The notes under the pieces were generated by a model, which ran no database searches, had not been told where the DNA came from, and saw only the letters and a program-made list of their open reading frames with translations. Positions 36,290 to 45,577 of a stretch of 51,538 nucleotides of DNA are shown piece by piece. The stretch comes from Desulfovibrio sp. (GTDB lineage: Bacteria; Desulfobacterota; Desulfovibrionia; Desulfovibrionales; Desulfovibrionaceae): positions 1 through 51,538 of the forward strand of contig JAIKXS010000032.1 in assembly GCA_024683955.1 (NCBI GenBank). Direction: 5' to 3'. A program made the translations under genes and the position numbers. How positions within the stretch are numbered: position 1 is the stretch's first letter; each line of letters begins with the position of its first letter.

Positions 36290-36727
36290 ATGAAACAACT
36301 TCGCTCGTTTTTTGTCCTTTTTCTTTTTGCCTTTTTTGTGGCTTCGAATGCGTATGCAGACGGCATAACAGATCCCTTTTCCCAGGGAAAAACACGTCAG
36401 GGAACAGTTGTTCTGCACGGCAATACGGATTCCAAGGTGTTTCATGCCTCTGACTGTGAGTTTTTTAACTGCAAATCCTGCACAAAGGTCTTCCATTCAA
36501 AGGCCGAGGCCCAGCGCGCCGGCTACCATCCCTGTTCCGTCTGTCAGGGTGAGCTGGGACATGCCGCTTTAAAGGCCGGAAAGCTTCATGGCAATCCCAC
36601 AACGAAGGTTGTGCATGGCCCGTCTTGCAGGTACTACAACGCAAAGGGCTCATCGGAGATCTTTTCCTCACTTGCCGAGGCCAAACGCCAGGGTTTTCAC
36701 CCCTGTTCCATCTGCAACGGAAAATAG
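36290..36727 (+). CDS. Secreted protein with two Ada-type Cys/His repeats
   Basis: 145 residues. A signal peptide (LFLFAFFVASNAYA, cleavage expected after AYA) leads to two tandem repeats of about 46 residues. Repeat one: KVFHASDCEFFNC, then YHPCSVCQG; repeat two: KVVHGPSCRYYNAKG, then FHPCSICNG. The order His-x4-Cys plus HPCxxC resembles the metal-binding domain of Ada, in which cysteines bind zinc. In the periplasm this could be metal binding or thiol chemistry; there is no methyltransferase part. Repeat one has two extra cysteines (NCKSC). A terminator follows. Confidence 0.75.
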   Translation: MKQLRSFFVLFLFAFFVASNAYADGITDPFSQGKTRQGTVVLHGNTDSKVFHASDCEFFNCKSCTKVFHSKAEAQRAGYHPCSVCQGELGHAALKAGKLHGNPTTKVVHGPSCRYYNAKGSSEIFSSLAEAKRQGFHPCSICNGK

Positions 36728-37113
36728 TATTCTGAAAGCCTGGTGAAGACCTTTGCCGTAGTCTGTCTCTTCGTACCGGGTATTTTGCATCCACAAATGC
36801 CCGGTACCTTTTTACGTTTTTTTTCTCACGGCATCCTCACGCATTTCCCCCCCCCGTCATGTCTCTCGTCCGTCCCTTTATCCGGGATTGGAAGATGAGG
36901 CGCAATATAAATGGCCGTCCCTGCCTCGTTTCTCCCGCGACCTCTTCCTTCGAAACGCTGCGCATCGTAAGGATTCCAGCATGTCCGGACACACCATGTC
37001 GTCCCCCGTCCTGTTCCTTTTCCGGCGGCACTCTCTCCTTACCCCCAAACACGCCGAGTCCTTTGCCGACAGGAATTACCTTCAGTCTTTTCTAACATAT
37101 CAGACTGCTGACC
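36728..37113. other. Intergenic region before the sbcC remnant
   Basis: Apart from the terminator at 36773-36813, nothing is recognised; a run of ten C residues lies near 36847. Confidence 0.5.
36773..36813 (+). terminator. Intrinsic terminator after the Ada-type gene
   Basis: GTACCGGG (36773-36780) and CCCGGTAC (36800-36807) pair perfectly, extended by A-T pairs, and are followed by CTTTTT. Confidence 0.8.
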
Positions 37114-37714
37114 ATGCGCATACTTGATGTCCATTTTGCAAATATCAGTTGCCTATCGTGGCGAATGGAAGATTGACTTCACCGATCCCGTCTTTTTCAG
37201 GGACGGTATCTTTGCCATTACTGGCCGCATCGCTGCGGGAAAGACCACCATTCTCGATGCAATCTGCCTTGCCCTCTTTGGGCAGACCCCGAGACTTGTG
37301 AAGATCACAAACCAGAAAAATGAGGTTATGAACCGGCAGGCGGGTTTCTGTTTTGCCGAGGCCACGTTTTGGACGCAGGCCGGGCGCTTCCGCTGCCATT
37401 TTTCCCAGAGCAAAGCCTACAACCGTCACGATGGCAATCTCCGTGACCCAAAACATGAGATTTCTGACGCCCGAACGGGAGCTCTACTTGAAAGCAAACT
37501 TAAAAATGTCGGCAGAAATGTTGAGGAGGTCACGGGGATGGATTTTACCCGTTTCACCCGCCCGGTCCTTTTGACCCAGGGGAAGTTTTCCGACTTTCTG
37601 AACGCCAAGTCAAAGGACTGTTCCCCCATCCTTGAGCAAATTACGGGAACTGCCATCTATTCAACGATTTCCAGGGAAAGCTATGTGCGCGCGAAGGAAG
37701 ACAAGCAGGCTTAA
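37114..37714 (+). pseudogene. sbcC: sbcC N-terminal fragment with a frameshift
   Basis: The ATG at 37114 starts MRILDVHFANISCLS, the normal beginning of SbcC, but the frame then stops within about 20 codons. The continuation is in another frame: GEWKIDFTDPVFF, the P-loop ITGRIAAGKTTILDAICLAL (normally GPTGAGKTT), GQTPRLVKITNQKNEVMNRQ, TGMDFTRFTRPVLLTQGKF and ILEQITGTAIYS. A single extra base near 37158 explains the shift. After about 200 residues it ends at 37714, where a functional SbcC has about 1000 residues with coiled coil and second ATPase half. No SbcD is adjacent. It is a decayed remnant. Confidence 0.85.
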
Positions 37715-37955
37715 AACGTCTCCCAACAGCTTCCCCCATGTTTCGTTCCAAAAACAATGCCTGCCACGGAGAAATTCCCCATGTTCCTTGTGTACATCCA
37801 TTCCGACATGGATTACCTTGGGGTGGTGTTGACCCGATTGAATTGCGGACCTACGCCCTTGTGGAAACTGCGGTTTCTAACTGAGGAATGTGCGGTTCCG
37901 CATCTATGCCAATCCTCGGAACCACCCGTAATGTCTAACCCTGAAGGAGAACGTC

Positions 37956-38399
37956 ATGGGACTGATTTCTTTTATCAAAGACGTAGGCGACAAACTCTTT
38001 GGTTCTGGCGAAGCCAATGCGTCGGAACTGAAAAAAGACCTCGATTCAATGGGGCTTGAGACAGGTGATCTGCAGGTGGAAGTGGAAGGAGATCAGGTGA
38101 TTCTCAAAGGCCAGGCCAAGGACCAGGAAACCCTCGAAAAGGCCATTTTGCAGGTAGGGAACAAAGCAGGCATCGCCAGTGTGAAAACGGACGATGTTGT
38201 TGTGGCCAATCCTTCCCCGGAAGCCGGCTATTATGAAGTAAAGAAAGGGGACAGCCTCTGGAAAATCGCGGAAAGTCAGTACGGCAAGGGAAAAGGTAAA
38301 TTTTATACTGTTATCTTTGACGCCAACCGTCCCATGCTGAAAGATCCTGATAAAATTTATCCCGGTCAGAAATTACGCATTCCTCCCCTGGATAAGTAA
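37956..38399 (+). CDS. kbp: BON-LysM protein (Kbp/YgaU)
   Basis: 147 residues, the normal length. It begins GLISFIKDVGDKLFGSGEA, then a BON domain (residues 25-85, VEVEGDQVILKGQAKDQETL) and a C-terminal LysM domain (YYEVKKGDSLWKIAESQYGK, then KIYPGQKLRIP). E. coli Kbp binds potassium and helps at high K+. Cytoplasmic, without signal peptide. GAAGGAGAA lies just before ATG. A long terminator follows. Confidence 0.92.
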   Translation: MGLISFIKDVGDKLFGSGEANASELKKDLDSMGLETGDLQVEVEGDQVILKGQAKDQETLEKAILQVGNKAGIASVKTDDVVVANPSPEAGYYEVKKGDSLWKIAESQYGKGKGKFYTVIFDANRPMLKDPDKIYPGQKLRIPPLDK

Positions 38400-38446
38400 C
38401 CTCGTTCCGCCTATGCTCCGTCATAGGTGAATATTTTCTCCGTTTC

Positions 38447-38499
38447 AAAACGGCTTGAATTCAGGAAAGAATATCTTACCTGTTTTTAAGCCGTTTTTT
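38447..38499. terminator. Bidirectional terminator between convergent genes
   Basis: AAAACGGCTT (38447-38456) and AAGCCGTTTT (38488-38497) pair perfectly over 10 bp, with an inner CAGG/CCTG pairing; T6 follows on the plus strand and A-rich sequence provides Ts on the minus strand. Confidence 0.75.
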
Positions 38500-38651
38500 G
38501 TCTATACATGAGAAAGGCAGCTTTTCGGGCACACGGCAGAAGGCGAGTCCCTGACTGATGAGGCCGGGAATGGAGAAGAAGGAGGACCGTCCGGGCTTGA
38601 GAGACGATACCGGTCGTCATAAGGGGGAAGTGGGAGATGCCCGTAAAGAAT

Positions 38652-39902
38652 CTAGCGGGATTCCGCCTTTTCGTCAGTTTGTTCGGAGGCCGGTTCCGGC
38701 GTAACGGGTCGGGGGTTGAATTGACGTGCAGATTCACGGCCTTTGCTGTGCTTTATCAGGACGGAAAACATTTCGATGAGAAATCTTGAAACAAGAGAAA
38801 AATAATAGAAAAGAAGAGGAAGGAATATGGTGATATAAAAGAGGGTAAGAGTCTTATTCTTCAGAAAAGAATGGGTAACGATAGAAGAATCTAATAATAT
38901 GTTTCCAAAATCCCAAAAGAGTAGTATTCCAATATGAAGACAGCCAGAAAAGTATATTATCGGAGATATTTTAATAATGCTTTTAATACTTAATGAACAA
39001 ATATTTAAAAATTCTTCTGATGGATTTACATATTTATTCTCCTCCATATTTAATAATTCCTGTGGATGTACAAAAACAATGAGAAAAAAATATAACACAA
39101 AACATAACAGTATTGTTGTCAAAAACAGACTGTATACTGAATTAATCTGAAAAAAATATAAATCAATAGGTTTAAAAGTAAAAGAATATATAGAAAAAAA
39201 AGAAAAAATTACCATCATAAAAAGAACTATGAACATGGCATTTTTTCTGAAAATAAGTTCTGAAGAAAAATAATGAATGGTTGTCTTTTCAAGTTTATCA
39301 GTTAGCTCAATGGAGTTAATAGAAATATATTGTGCTATTAACATAAGAGCGGATAAAAACCATGGTAAAAGAACAGATTGATAATCCTCAGAGCGATATC
39401 CTATAACAGCACCGACGACGACAAGCAGGACGGCCACCAAAGAAATAATATGTTGTGAAAAACGGACACAGGAATAAATAACATTATCGATTTTGTCAGG
39501 ATTTGTATGCTTGTGGATATATTCATATATAGAATTAAAAAGCCGTAACACCATAATGTTTTCGTATTTATCGTGTTCCTCCTCGATATTTTTATCAATT
39601 TCTTCAGCAGGTTCATTTGTATTACTGATTTCATTGATAATCATTTGTTTATATTTTTGACTTAAGGCCTCCTTCACTTCACGGGAATCAGCATGTTCGT
39701 CATCGTTAACAATGAATTTCTTATCGTCTGATTCATCAACAGTGATATTGAGTTTGCTAAGATCGATTTTTTTTAAGTTTTCGGAGTCCACAACCACGGC
39801 TAAATTTCCGCAGTTGTGACAAAAAAATTTTTTGCCAACGAATTTACTGCTTACGTATTCGGCATGCCTGCATCGCGCGCATATAAGCATTGCATCTTTC
39901 AT
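38652..39902 (-). CDS. Zinc-ribbon multi-pass membrane protein, family unknown
   Basis: 416 residues. The N-terminus has two Cys pairs, CARC (residues 8-11) and CHNC (28-31), a typical zinc ribbon. Residues 40-140 are charged (an EEIDKNIEEEHDKYEN segment). After that there are about six membrane segments, for example ISLVAVLLVVVGAVIGY, AMFIVLFMMVIFSFFSIYSF and LFLTTILLCFVLYFFLIVF. The C-terminus is basic and Pro-rich. The body of the gene is very A+T-rich, unlike its last 100 bp. I do not recognise a family. Position: facing kbp, next to signalling genes. Confidence 0.7.
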   Translation of the reverse strand: MKDAMLICARCRHAEYVSSKFVGKKFFCHNCGNLAVVVDSENLKKIDLSKLNITVDESDDKKFIVNDDEHADSREVKEALSQKYKQMIINEISNTNEPAEEIDKNIEEEHDKYENIMVLRLFNSIYEYIHKHTNPDKIDNVIYSCVRFSQHIISLVAVLLVVVGAVIGYRSEDYQSVLLPWFLSALMLIAQYISINSIELTDKLEKTTIHYFSSELIFRKNAMFIVLFMMVIFSFFSIYSFTFKPIDLYFFQINSVYSLFLTTILLCFVLYFFLIVFVHPQELLNMEENKYVNPSEEFLNICSLSIKSIIKISPIIYFSGCLHIGILLFWDFGNILLDSSIVTHSFLKNKTLTLFYITIFLPLLFYYFSLVSRFLIEMFSVLIKHSKGRESARQFNPRPVTPEPASEQTDEKAESR

Positions 39903-40496
39903 TCAGTAATCCGGTCCACGCATTCCCTTGCATAAAGAATGGGAAGACCGCCTCCGTTGTGCGGCCTCCGCTGGGGAGGGCTGAAATAAGTTGAAAGAAA
40001 AATCGACAAAAACGTTGATAAGAAGGCCGACAAAAAAGTTGACAAAAAAAATTAGTATTAGTCTTCATTATACACCCAATGCGGGTTTGAATCAAGGCAA
40101 AATGAGAAAGCGGGGGACTGTCGGCAGGAGAGAGAGATGGAGCAGAAGCGTAATACTTTTCAGAAAATCTTGTATTGGGAAGATACGTTCTGTCGTACTT
40201 AGCCATGAAAGGAGCGTAATCTGGGCACTATTACTCCATTCAAAAAAATGCAGTCATATGAACGATGCGGAACACCGCATAAGGCCAGCATAATAATTGG
40301 AGAGCTTACCCAGTAGTTTCAAGACATTGCTTGTACTCTGCGTATTTTCTGAAGAAAAAAGATCGCATGATCTCTCTTGCCACAGAAAAAATTATGAAGC
40401 CGCCGCGGTAGCTAACGGTACTGGCAAAGATAAGAAGAATAAAAAAACCCCCATAAGCATATGGGGGTGAAGAGATAGAAAAGGATAAAAAAGTTA
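39903..40496. other. Intergenic region with short direct repeats
   Basis: 594 bp. No convincing gene. GACAAAAACGTTGA (40005-40018) recurs as GACAAAAAAGTTGA (40029-40042), 24 bp apart, close to the start of the zinc-ribbon gene. The minus-strand terminator at 40440-40468 belongs to the HPt gene. Confidence 0.5.
40440..40468 (-). terminator. Intrinsic terminator of the HPt gene
   Basis: ACCCCCATA and TATGGGGGT form a 9-bp stem with a four-base loop, followed on the minus strand by seven T residues, 29 bp past the HPt stop codon. Confidence 0.85.
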
Positions 40497-40868
40497 TCAC
40501 AGGGAAGCCTTGAATTTGGCGATCGTATCAACAGTCTTCCTGTACTTTTCCTCAAATTCATCAAGATAAGCGCCGATGGCTTCGTCCGACATCGTCCTCG
40601 GTTTTTGGGGACGGTATTCGTCTGCAACAACGCTTGCAAGACGCGAAAGGGCATCCAGTCCAAGGTTGGCGCAAATCCCCTTCAGGGCATGAGCGGCTTC
40701 AAAGAGCTCGGAAGCATCCTGATCGTCTCTTGCCTTTGCCAGACGCTCAACGGTGGTGTCCTCCAAAAATTTCAGAATGAAATTCTGAATGAGGGCATCT
40801 GACGGCAGAACGCGTTTGATGCCCGCGTAATTACCTTCGATGGCGTCATACAGTTCTTGAATGGTCAT
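40497..40868 (-). CDS. Histidine phosphotransfer (HPt) protein
   Basis: 123 residues, all-helical, a stand-alone HPt domain. The phosphorylatable His sits in FEAAHALKGICANLGLDAL near residue 57, with the usual Lys two residues after Ala-Leu. It passes phosphate between receiver domains in a phosphorelay. The ATG at 40868 has GAGGT upstream; a start six codons earlier is possible. It follows the REC-GGDEF-EAL gene by 154 bp on the same strand, so that receiver is the natural partner (inference). Confidence 0.9.
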   Translation of the reverse strand: MTIQELYDAIEGNYAGIKRVLPSDALIQNFILKFLEDTTVERLAKARDDQDASELFEAAHALKGICANLGLDALSRLASVVADEYRPQKPRTMSDEAIGAYLDEFEEKYRKTVDTIAKFKASL

Positions 40869-41022
40869 TGAAACCTCGCTTATCAAGGAATATCAAAGCA
40901 CGGTGATAACCGGTCGGAAAGTTCGGAGTTCTCCAGGTGGCAGGTGTGTGGATTTCGGCAGGTTCCCGAAGTGATCACGGGGAGAGACTCCAGTGTCAGG
41001 GAGTTCATGCAAAAAAATTTTG

Positions 41023-42729
41023 CTAAAAAATCCGGTTGAAATAATCCTCACCCTTGCTTGATTCATATTCAAGAAGATACGGCTCAAATTCTTCCTGGGG
41101 CAGAGGTTTTGAATAGTAGTAGCCCTGGATATAATCGCAGCCGAGAACCCGGAGCGCTGCTGCCTGTTCTTCCACCTCCACGCCCTCGGCCACGGTCTTC
41201 ATCTTCATGCTTTCGGCCAAAAGAATGGCGTAGCGGACCAGACTGTAGTTTCTGGTTTCCTTGGCGTTTTGCATAAGACTGACGTCAAGTTTTAAAATGT
41301 CCACATTCAGCTGCGATAGATACGAAAGGGCCGTAAAACCAGAGCCAAAGTCGTCTAGTTCTATCAGAAAGCCCGCGTCGTGCAGTTTTTTGCATGTTTC
41401 GGCGATTTGTTCGACATTATCCGTACACATGGATTCCGTTACTTCAACATGAAAAAATGAATGGTCGATTTCATACTTATCAACCAAGGCAATGATTTTT
41501 TCAGCCAGATTCGGGATGTCGAAATCAAGTCGGGATAAGTTTACCGAAATTGGCACGATGGAAAATCCGACTTCGATACAATGCCGGATTTCACGGCAGA
41601 CCTCTTCCCAGACATAGAGATCAAGTTGTGTGATAAAGCCGTTGCGCTCAAAAAGGGGAATAAAAATATTGGGGCCGATGAAGCCGAGTTTCGGGTGCTG
41701 CCACCGTACAAGGGCCTCTGCCGCGACGATAACATCTTCCGTAGCGCTGTGCTTCGGCTGGTAGTACACCTTAAACTCTCTGTTCTTCAGTCCTTCAAGC
41801 ATACCTTCTTCAATGTAGGCAATGCGCTGCTGTTCTTTATGAAATTCCTCGTCGTAGATACCGACCGTTGCGTCAAAACGGCCCTTGATATTTTTGATGG
41901 CGCATGTGGCATGGTTGGTCAGCGTCTTGGGCGGAAGTGCATGGTCAACGTTGGGAACCAGACCGTATTTGATGATAAAGCTCGCTGGATGATCCTTCCC
42001 GAGAACATTCTTTAACGTGGCTTCAGCCCAGTCACCGTCCTGGTGTCTCAGAAGAAAGCAGAAGATATCCGTGCTGATACGCCCGCCGAGAAGGATATCC
42101 GGGATTCCCTTCATCAGGGACTGGGCGAGGTTGCGCAGGAAAAGATCAGATTTATTTTCCCCGTACCGCTCGCTCATACGACGAAAGTTGACGATATCGC
42201 TGCATATGAGATCATAGGAATCTTGAGTGGTTTGCAAGATATTGCTGACCTTGTGCAGAAAGACTTCTTTGCTGTATAAACCCGTAAGTCTATCTTTTTC
42301 AATACGGTTTAACATGGAAGACGTTTCACGCAGATTTATGATACTGCGAATACGATTCTTCATTACTTCCGTGTTATACGGTTTTGAAATAAAGTCAGAT
42401 GCCCCAAGTTCAAGACAACGAATCTCATCCTCAACAGTATTGCTTGCTGTCATAACTATAACAGGTATAGTCTGACATCCTCTCATTGTTTGTTTACGTT
42501 CAAGGAAATCAAAACCAGTACATTCTGGCATAAAGATATCAAGAAGAACTATAGAGATGGATTTTTTGTGTTCTTCCATCAAGTCGAGTCCAACAAGACC
42601 ATTATGAGCTAAGAGAATGTTAAAATCATCTGAAAGAAGTTCTTTCAGAATTTCACGGTTCATTTTGCTATCTTCAACAATAAGAAGCGTCTTTTTTTCA
42701 GACGAAATAACTGGATTTGATGCTTGCAT
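41023..42729 (-). CDS. Response regulator: REC, degenerate GGDEF, EAL
   Basis: 568 residues. REC is at 12-130: LLIVEDSKMNREIL, phospho-Asp in SIVLLDIFMPECTGF and the Lys in DFISKPYN. The GGDEF domain (about 145-290) has RISTDIFCFLL where the active motif should be, so it cannot be a cyclase and may only sense GTP. EAL (about 315-555) keeps all catalytic residues: EALVRWQHP, SVNLSRLDF, VEVTESM, ELDDFGSGFTALSYL, ILKLDVSLM, AEGVEVEEQ and DYIQGYYYSKPL. It should hydrolyse c-di-GMP. The REC part is A+T-rich, the rest is not. A hairpin lies between a good Shine-Dalgarno and the start codon (see 42740-42767). Confidence 0.92.
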   Translation of the reverse strand: MQASNPVISSEKKTLLIVEDSKMNREILKELLSDDFNILLAHNGLVGLDLMEEHKKSISIVLLDIFMPECTGFDFLERKQTMRGCQTIPVIVMTASNTVEDEIRCLELGASDFISKPYNTEVMKNRIRSIINLRETSSMLNRIEKDRLTGLYSKEVFLHKVSNILQTTQDSYDLICSDIVNFRRMSERYGENKSDLFLRNLAQSLMKGIPDILLGGRISTDIFCFLLRHQDGDWAEATLKNVLGKDHPASFIIKYGLVPNVDHALPPKTLTNHATCAIKNIKGRFDATVGIYDEEFHKEQQRIAYIEEGMLEGLKNREFKVYYQPKHSATEDVIVAAEALVRWQHPKLGFIGPNIFIPLFERNGFITQLDLYVWEEVCREIRHCIEVGFSIVPISVNLSRLDFDIPNLAEKIIALVDKYEIDHSFFHVEVTESMCTDNVEQIAETCKKLHDAGFLIELDDFGSGFTALSYLSQLNVDILKLDVSLMQNAKETRNYSLVRYAILLAESMKMKTVAEGVEVEEQAAALRVLGCDYIQGYYYSKPLPQEEFEPYLLEYESSKGEDYFNRIF

Positions 42730-43056
42730 TTGATTTTCAAGAAATATTGTTAGTGTACAATATTTCTCTCCTCCACTTAATAAAAAAGGACATATAGTTC
42801 AGATAGTACTTGGAAAACTTCATAGACGCATTAAAAGAACATTTACATTCAATGTTTTCCAACTATCGCATGAACGCTGATAATTGGCAAGCATGGAATA
42901 AAAAGCCGCAGAGCGTCAGATATTCCGCATCGGGAGTAAATATCTGGAGAAGAAAAATTTTCTGCGTCCCGGGGAAGTCCAACAAATCATGGCAAGTCAC
43001 CGTGCCGGCGACACTGGAAAAAAGGCGCATTCTGAAGAGCTGACATGCTCGAGCCG
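42730..43056. other. Region between the EAL and chemoreceptor genes
   Basis: 327 bp. Contains the hairpin before the EAL gene. A 77-codon plus-strand frame starting at TTG 42810 has no Shine-Dalgarno and no family resemblance; I do not call it. Confidence 0.45.
42740..42774 (-). promoter_or_regulatory. Hairpin between Shine-Dalgarno and start codon
   Basis: On the minus strand GGAGG (42770-42774) is 40 nt from the ATG of the EAL gene. Between them AGAAATATTGT and ACAATATTTCT form a perfect 11-bp stem with a 6-nt loop (42740-42767). Folded, the stem would bring the Shine-Dalgarno to about 12 nt from the ATG. The in-frame codons in between include no other ATG, GTG or TTG. It could instead be an operator for a dimeric regulator. 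Confidence 0.6.
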
Positions 43057-45153
43057 TTATGAGGACCTCTTCATGTTTTCGATCAGGGCGCTCAGGCGTT
43101 CGGTCTGCTTTGCAAGATTAGTGATGGCCGCTGCTGCTTCGCCCATTGCCTGGGTTGTCTGACTGCTCATTTCGCTGACCAGTGAAATAGAACGATTGAT
43201 CTCTTCACTCGCCGCGCTTTGTTCTTCCGAGGCTGTCGCGATGGCCCTGACCTGATCGGCCGTCTCTTCCACATCGCTCACGATTTTTTGCAGCGCATCT
43301 CCCGAGCGTCTGGCGAGGCCGGTTGCCTGCTCAACATTGCCCAGGGCCTCCTCCATGCGCTTGACGCCTTGCTCGGTGCTGCCATGAATGGCAGTAATGG
43401 CATTGCCCACATCACTGGTTGATGCCATGGTCTTTTCGGCAAGTTTCCGAACCTCATCCGCCACGACCGCGAAGCCACGACCGGCCTCACCGGCACGAGC
43501 CGCCTCAATGGCCGCGTTTAGGGCAAGAAGGTTCGTCTGATCAGCGATATCCGAAATCACGTTCATAATCTGACTGATATTCTGGGTATGTTCATAGAGC
43601 CTGTTCATATCTTCCTTCAGTTCCATGGACACCGTCTGCACCTGGGTAATGCTTAGCATGGCATCGCTGAGTATCGTCTGTCCCTCCTCGGCCTCGTTCT
43701 TCGTTTTATCGGACACGGCCGAGGCGGAGGAGGCATTCTTGGCGACTTCCTGCACTGTTGCGTTCATTTCATTCATGGCCGTTGCCGCTTCGCTGAGGCG
43801 TTCGGAGGATTCTATGGCACCCCTGTCGGACTGTTCGATTTGCGTTGAGAGCTCACTTGCCGCAGCAGAAATGGCATTAACCATATCTTCCAGCTGATGC
43901 GCGGCCTGGAGCATGCCGTCACGTTTTGCGGTCTCGGCTCTTGCCGCTGCCTCTTCGGCGCGTTCTGTCGCGGCCTTGGCCTCTTTAGTGGCCTGTTCGG
44001 CGGCTCGCGTCTTCTCTTCGCTTTCACATATGAGCTTTTTCAGGCTGGCCATCATTGATCGCATGGCCATCGAGAGCGTGCTTAATTCGTCCCGTCTTTT
44101 TTCTGACGTCTTAAGAATCATTTCCTCCTGCGGGGTGGCATCAAGGCGTCCGCTGGCAACTGAGTCGGCAATGCCTGCGAGACCTCCCGTGACTTTTGCA
44201 AGTCCCCGGGCCGTAATTCCAATCGTGCCACCAACAATAATGGCTATAAACAGGGCCAAAAGGCTTACGTTCCGCAAAAGTTCGTGGGTCGGCGCCAGGA
44301 TTTCATCTTTGTCGACCTCGGTGCAAAGAATCCAGTGTTCGCGCGGAAGCTCTTTGAAGAAAAGAAATTTTTCCTCCCCTGCGTCATTAGTGAATTCAAG
44401 AAGGCCGTTGCGAGTGCCTAGAAGCATGCTCACATGAGGTTTTGCTGATTCGTCACGCCCGTAGGCTCCGTTGTCCGGCGTGAGGACGAGCCTTCCACCT
44501 GTGGAAAAGGCATAGGTACGCCCCTTTGTTCCTATGGCTATCTGATTGGTCGTATTTTTTGCTATATCCGCGTTTCGCAGTATGGCCGTGGCGACACCGA
44601 GAATACGGCCGTCTCGCCGAATGGGTTCTGCAATGATTGTCTGGACTTCTCCGTTTGTATCAACGAAGGTAGCGACAGAGGTCTTACCGGATGAAATGGC
44701 TTCCGTGAAATAGGGGCGGTTTGCCAAACTCTTTCCTACATCGGGACCAGGAGCGTCATGAGTCTCTCCCCGCTGTGCCAGAACATAGCCGTCAGCTGCG
44801 ATAGCGTATGATCCATGGACCAGGGTGCTGCCAAGTACAAAATTTTTCAGAACGCGGTCTCCGCCGGCCATTACCTCCGGATCCAGGGCCATGGTGCCAC
44901 CGCGGGCATACGTTTCGGCCAGGTTCAGAAGGCGCATGTTCTCGGTCACTGGCAGAAGACCTTCGCGAAGCCCGATGAAAACCGCGTCCATACCGATGCC
45001 GGCAGTATTCAGGACAATCTCAGAATCGCTACTGATCTGCTTCCGGATCATGGAGTCACCCATATTATAGCTGACACAGCTCAAAATCAGGGTCCCGATG
45101 AGTACTGGAAGCAAGATGAGCAGCAACATCTTTGAGAGTAAACCTAATTTCAT
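43057..45153 (-). CDS. Methyl-accepting chemotaxis protein (dCache-HAMP-MCP)
   Basis: 698 residues. A membrane segment at 8-28 ([18 protein letters not shown]), then a periplasmic dCache sensor of about 270 residues with [14 protein letters not shown] and a second Cache lobe ([14 protein letters not shown]), a second membrane segment [20 protein letters not shown] and a signalling coiled coil whose tip is [22 protein letters not shown]. No C-terminal CheR-binding pentapeptide. The ATG at 45153 with GGAGGT upstream is preferred over one 69 bp earlier. A sigma-28 type promoter precedes it, as for many chemoreceptors. Ligand unknown; dCache domains often bind amino acids. Confidence 0.95.
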   Translation of the reverse strand: MKLGLLSKMLLLILLPVLIGTLILSCVSYNMGDSMIRKQISSDSEIVLNTAGIGMDAVFIGLREGLLPVTENMRLLNLAETYARGGTMALDPEVMAGGDRVLKNFVLGSTLVHGSYAIAADGYVLAQRGETHDAPGPDVGKSLANRPYFTEAISSGKTSVATFVDTNGEVQTIIAEPIRRDGRILGVATAILRNADIAKNTTNQIAIGTKGRTYAFSTGGRLVLTPDNGAYGRDESAKPHVSMLLGTRNGLLEFTNDAGEEKFLFFKELPREHWILCTEVDKDEILAPTHELLRNVSLLALFIAIIVGGTIGITARGLAKVTGGLAGIADSVASGRLDATPQEEMILKTSEKRRDELSTLSMAMRSMMASLKKLICESEEKTRAAEQATKEAKAATERAEEAAARAETAKRDGMLQAAHQLEDMVNAISAAASELSTQIEQSDRGAIESSERLSEAATAMNEMNATVQEVAKNASSASAVSDKTKNEAEEGQTILSDAMLSITQVQTVSMELKEDMNRLYEHTQNISQIMNVISDIADQTNLLALNAAIEAARAGEAGRGFAVVADEVRKLAEKTMASTSDVGNAITAIHGSTEQGVKRMEEALGNVEQATGLARRSGDALQKIVSDVEETADQVRAIATASEEQSAASEEINRSISLVSEMSSQTTQAMGEAAAAITNLAKQTERLSALIENMKRSS

Positions 45154-45577
45154 GACACCTCCGTTTACGGGAATCCCACGGCTCTGCCTTGATATATGAG
45201 GCACGAATGTTCGTTCTGTCATCCTTCGTCATTCCGTGTCCTACATTTTTGTATGCCAGGAATGCGTAAAAGGTAAAAGACATATCGACAGAAGAGGTGG
45301 GGAGTTTATGCCACCCTTCTCACGGCATGCCGTGGCGCAAAGGAAGAAAAAGATGCGAACGTGAACACTTGAAGAGGATGAAAAAGGAATGTAAAAAAAG
45401 AGGGGACAAAGAAACGCTTTTCATCCCTTCGTTGCTTAGGTCATCTATGGTTTTTATTGAGACACCATTTACCTTAAATACGTCTTTTGCCTATATTTTC
45501 ACTATAATTGAGACGCCAAAGACAGGTTTCTGTACTTTTACAGGGATTTCTTCTTTGTTACGCATGGGTATTACCAT
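45154..45577. other. Divergent region between MCP and HD-GYP genes
   Basis: 424 bp. The left part carries the sigma-28 type promoter for the MCP gene on the minus strand; the right part becomes A+T-rich. A 94-codon plus-strand frame at 45297-45581 has no recognisable features. Confidence 0.5.
45282..45308 (-). promoter_or_regulatory. Sigma-28 (FliA) type promoter of the MCP gene
   Basis: Minus strand TAAACTCC (45301-45308), exactly 11 bp, GTCGATAT (45282-45289). Consensus is TAAAGTTT-N11-GCCGATAA. It shares TAAACTC and CGATAT with the promoter at 2173-2199, which strengthens both. The leader to the MCP start would be about 120 nt. Confidence 0.7.

Noticed and set aside
39844-40206. 120-codon minus-strand frame overlapping the zinc-ribbon gene start
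   Set aside because: Overlaps a better gene by about 60 bp, has no Shine-Dalgarno and no motif.
42810-43043. 77-codon plus-strand frame between EAL and MCP genes
   Set aside because: TTG start without Shine-Dalgarno and no similarity I can name; too weak to call a gene.
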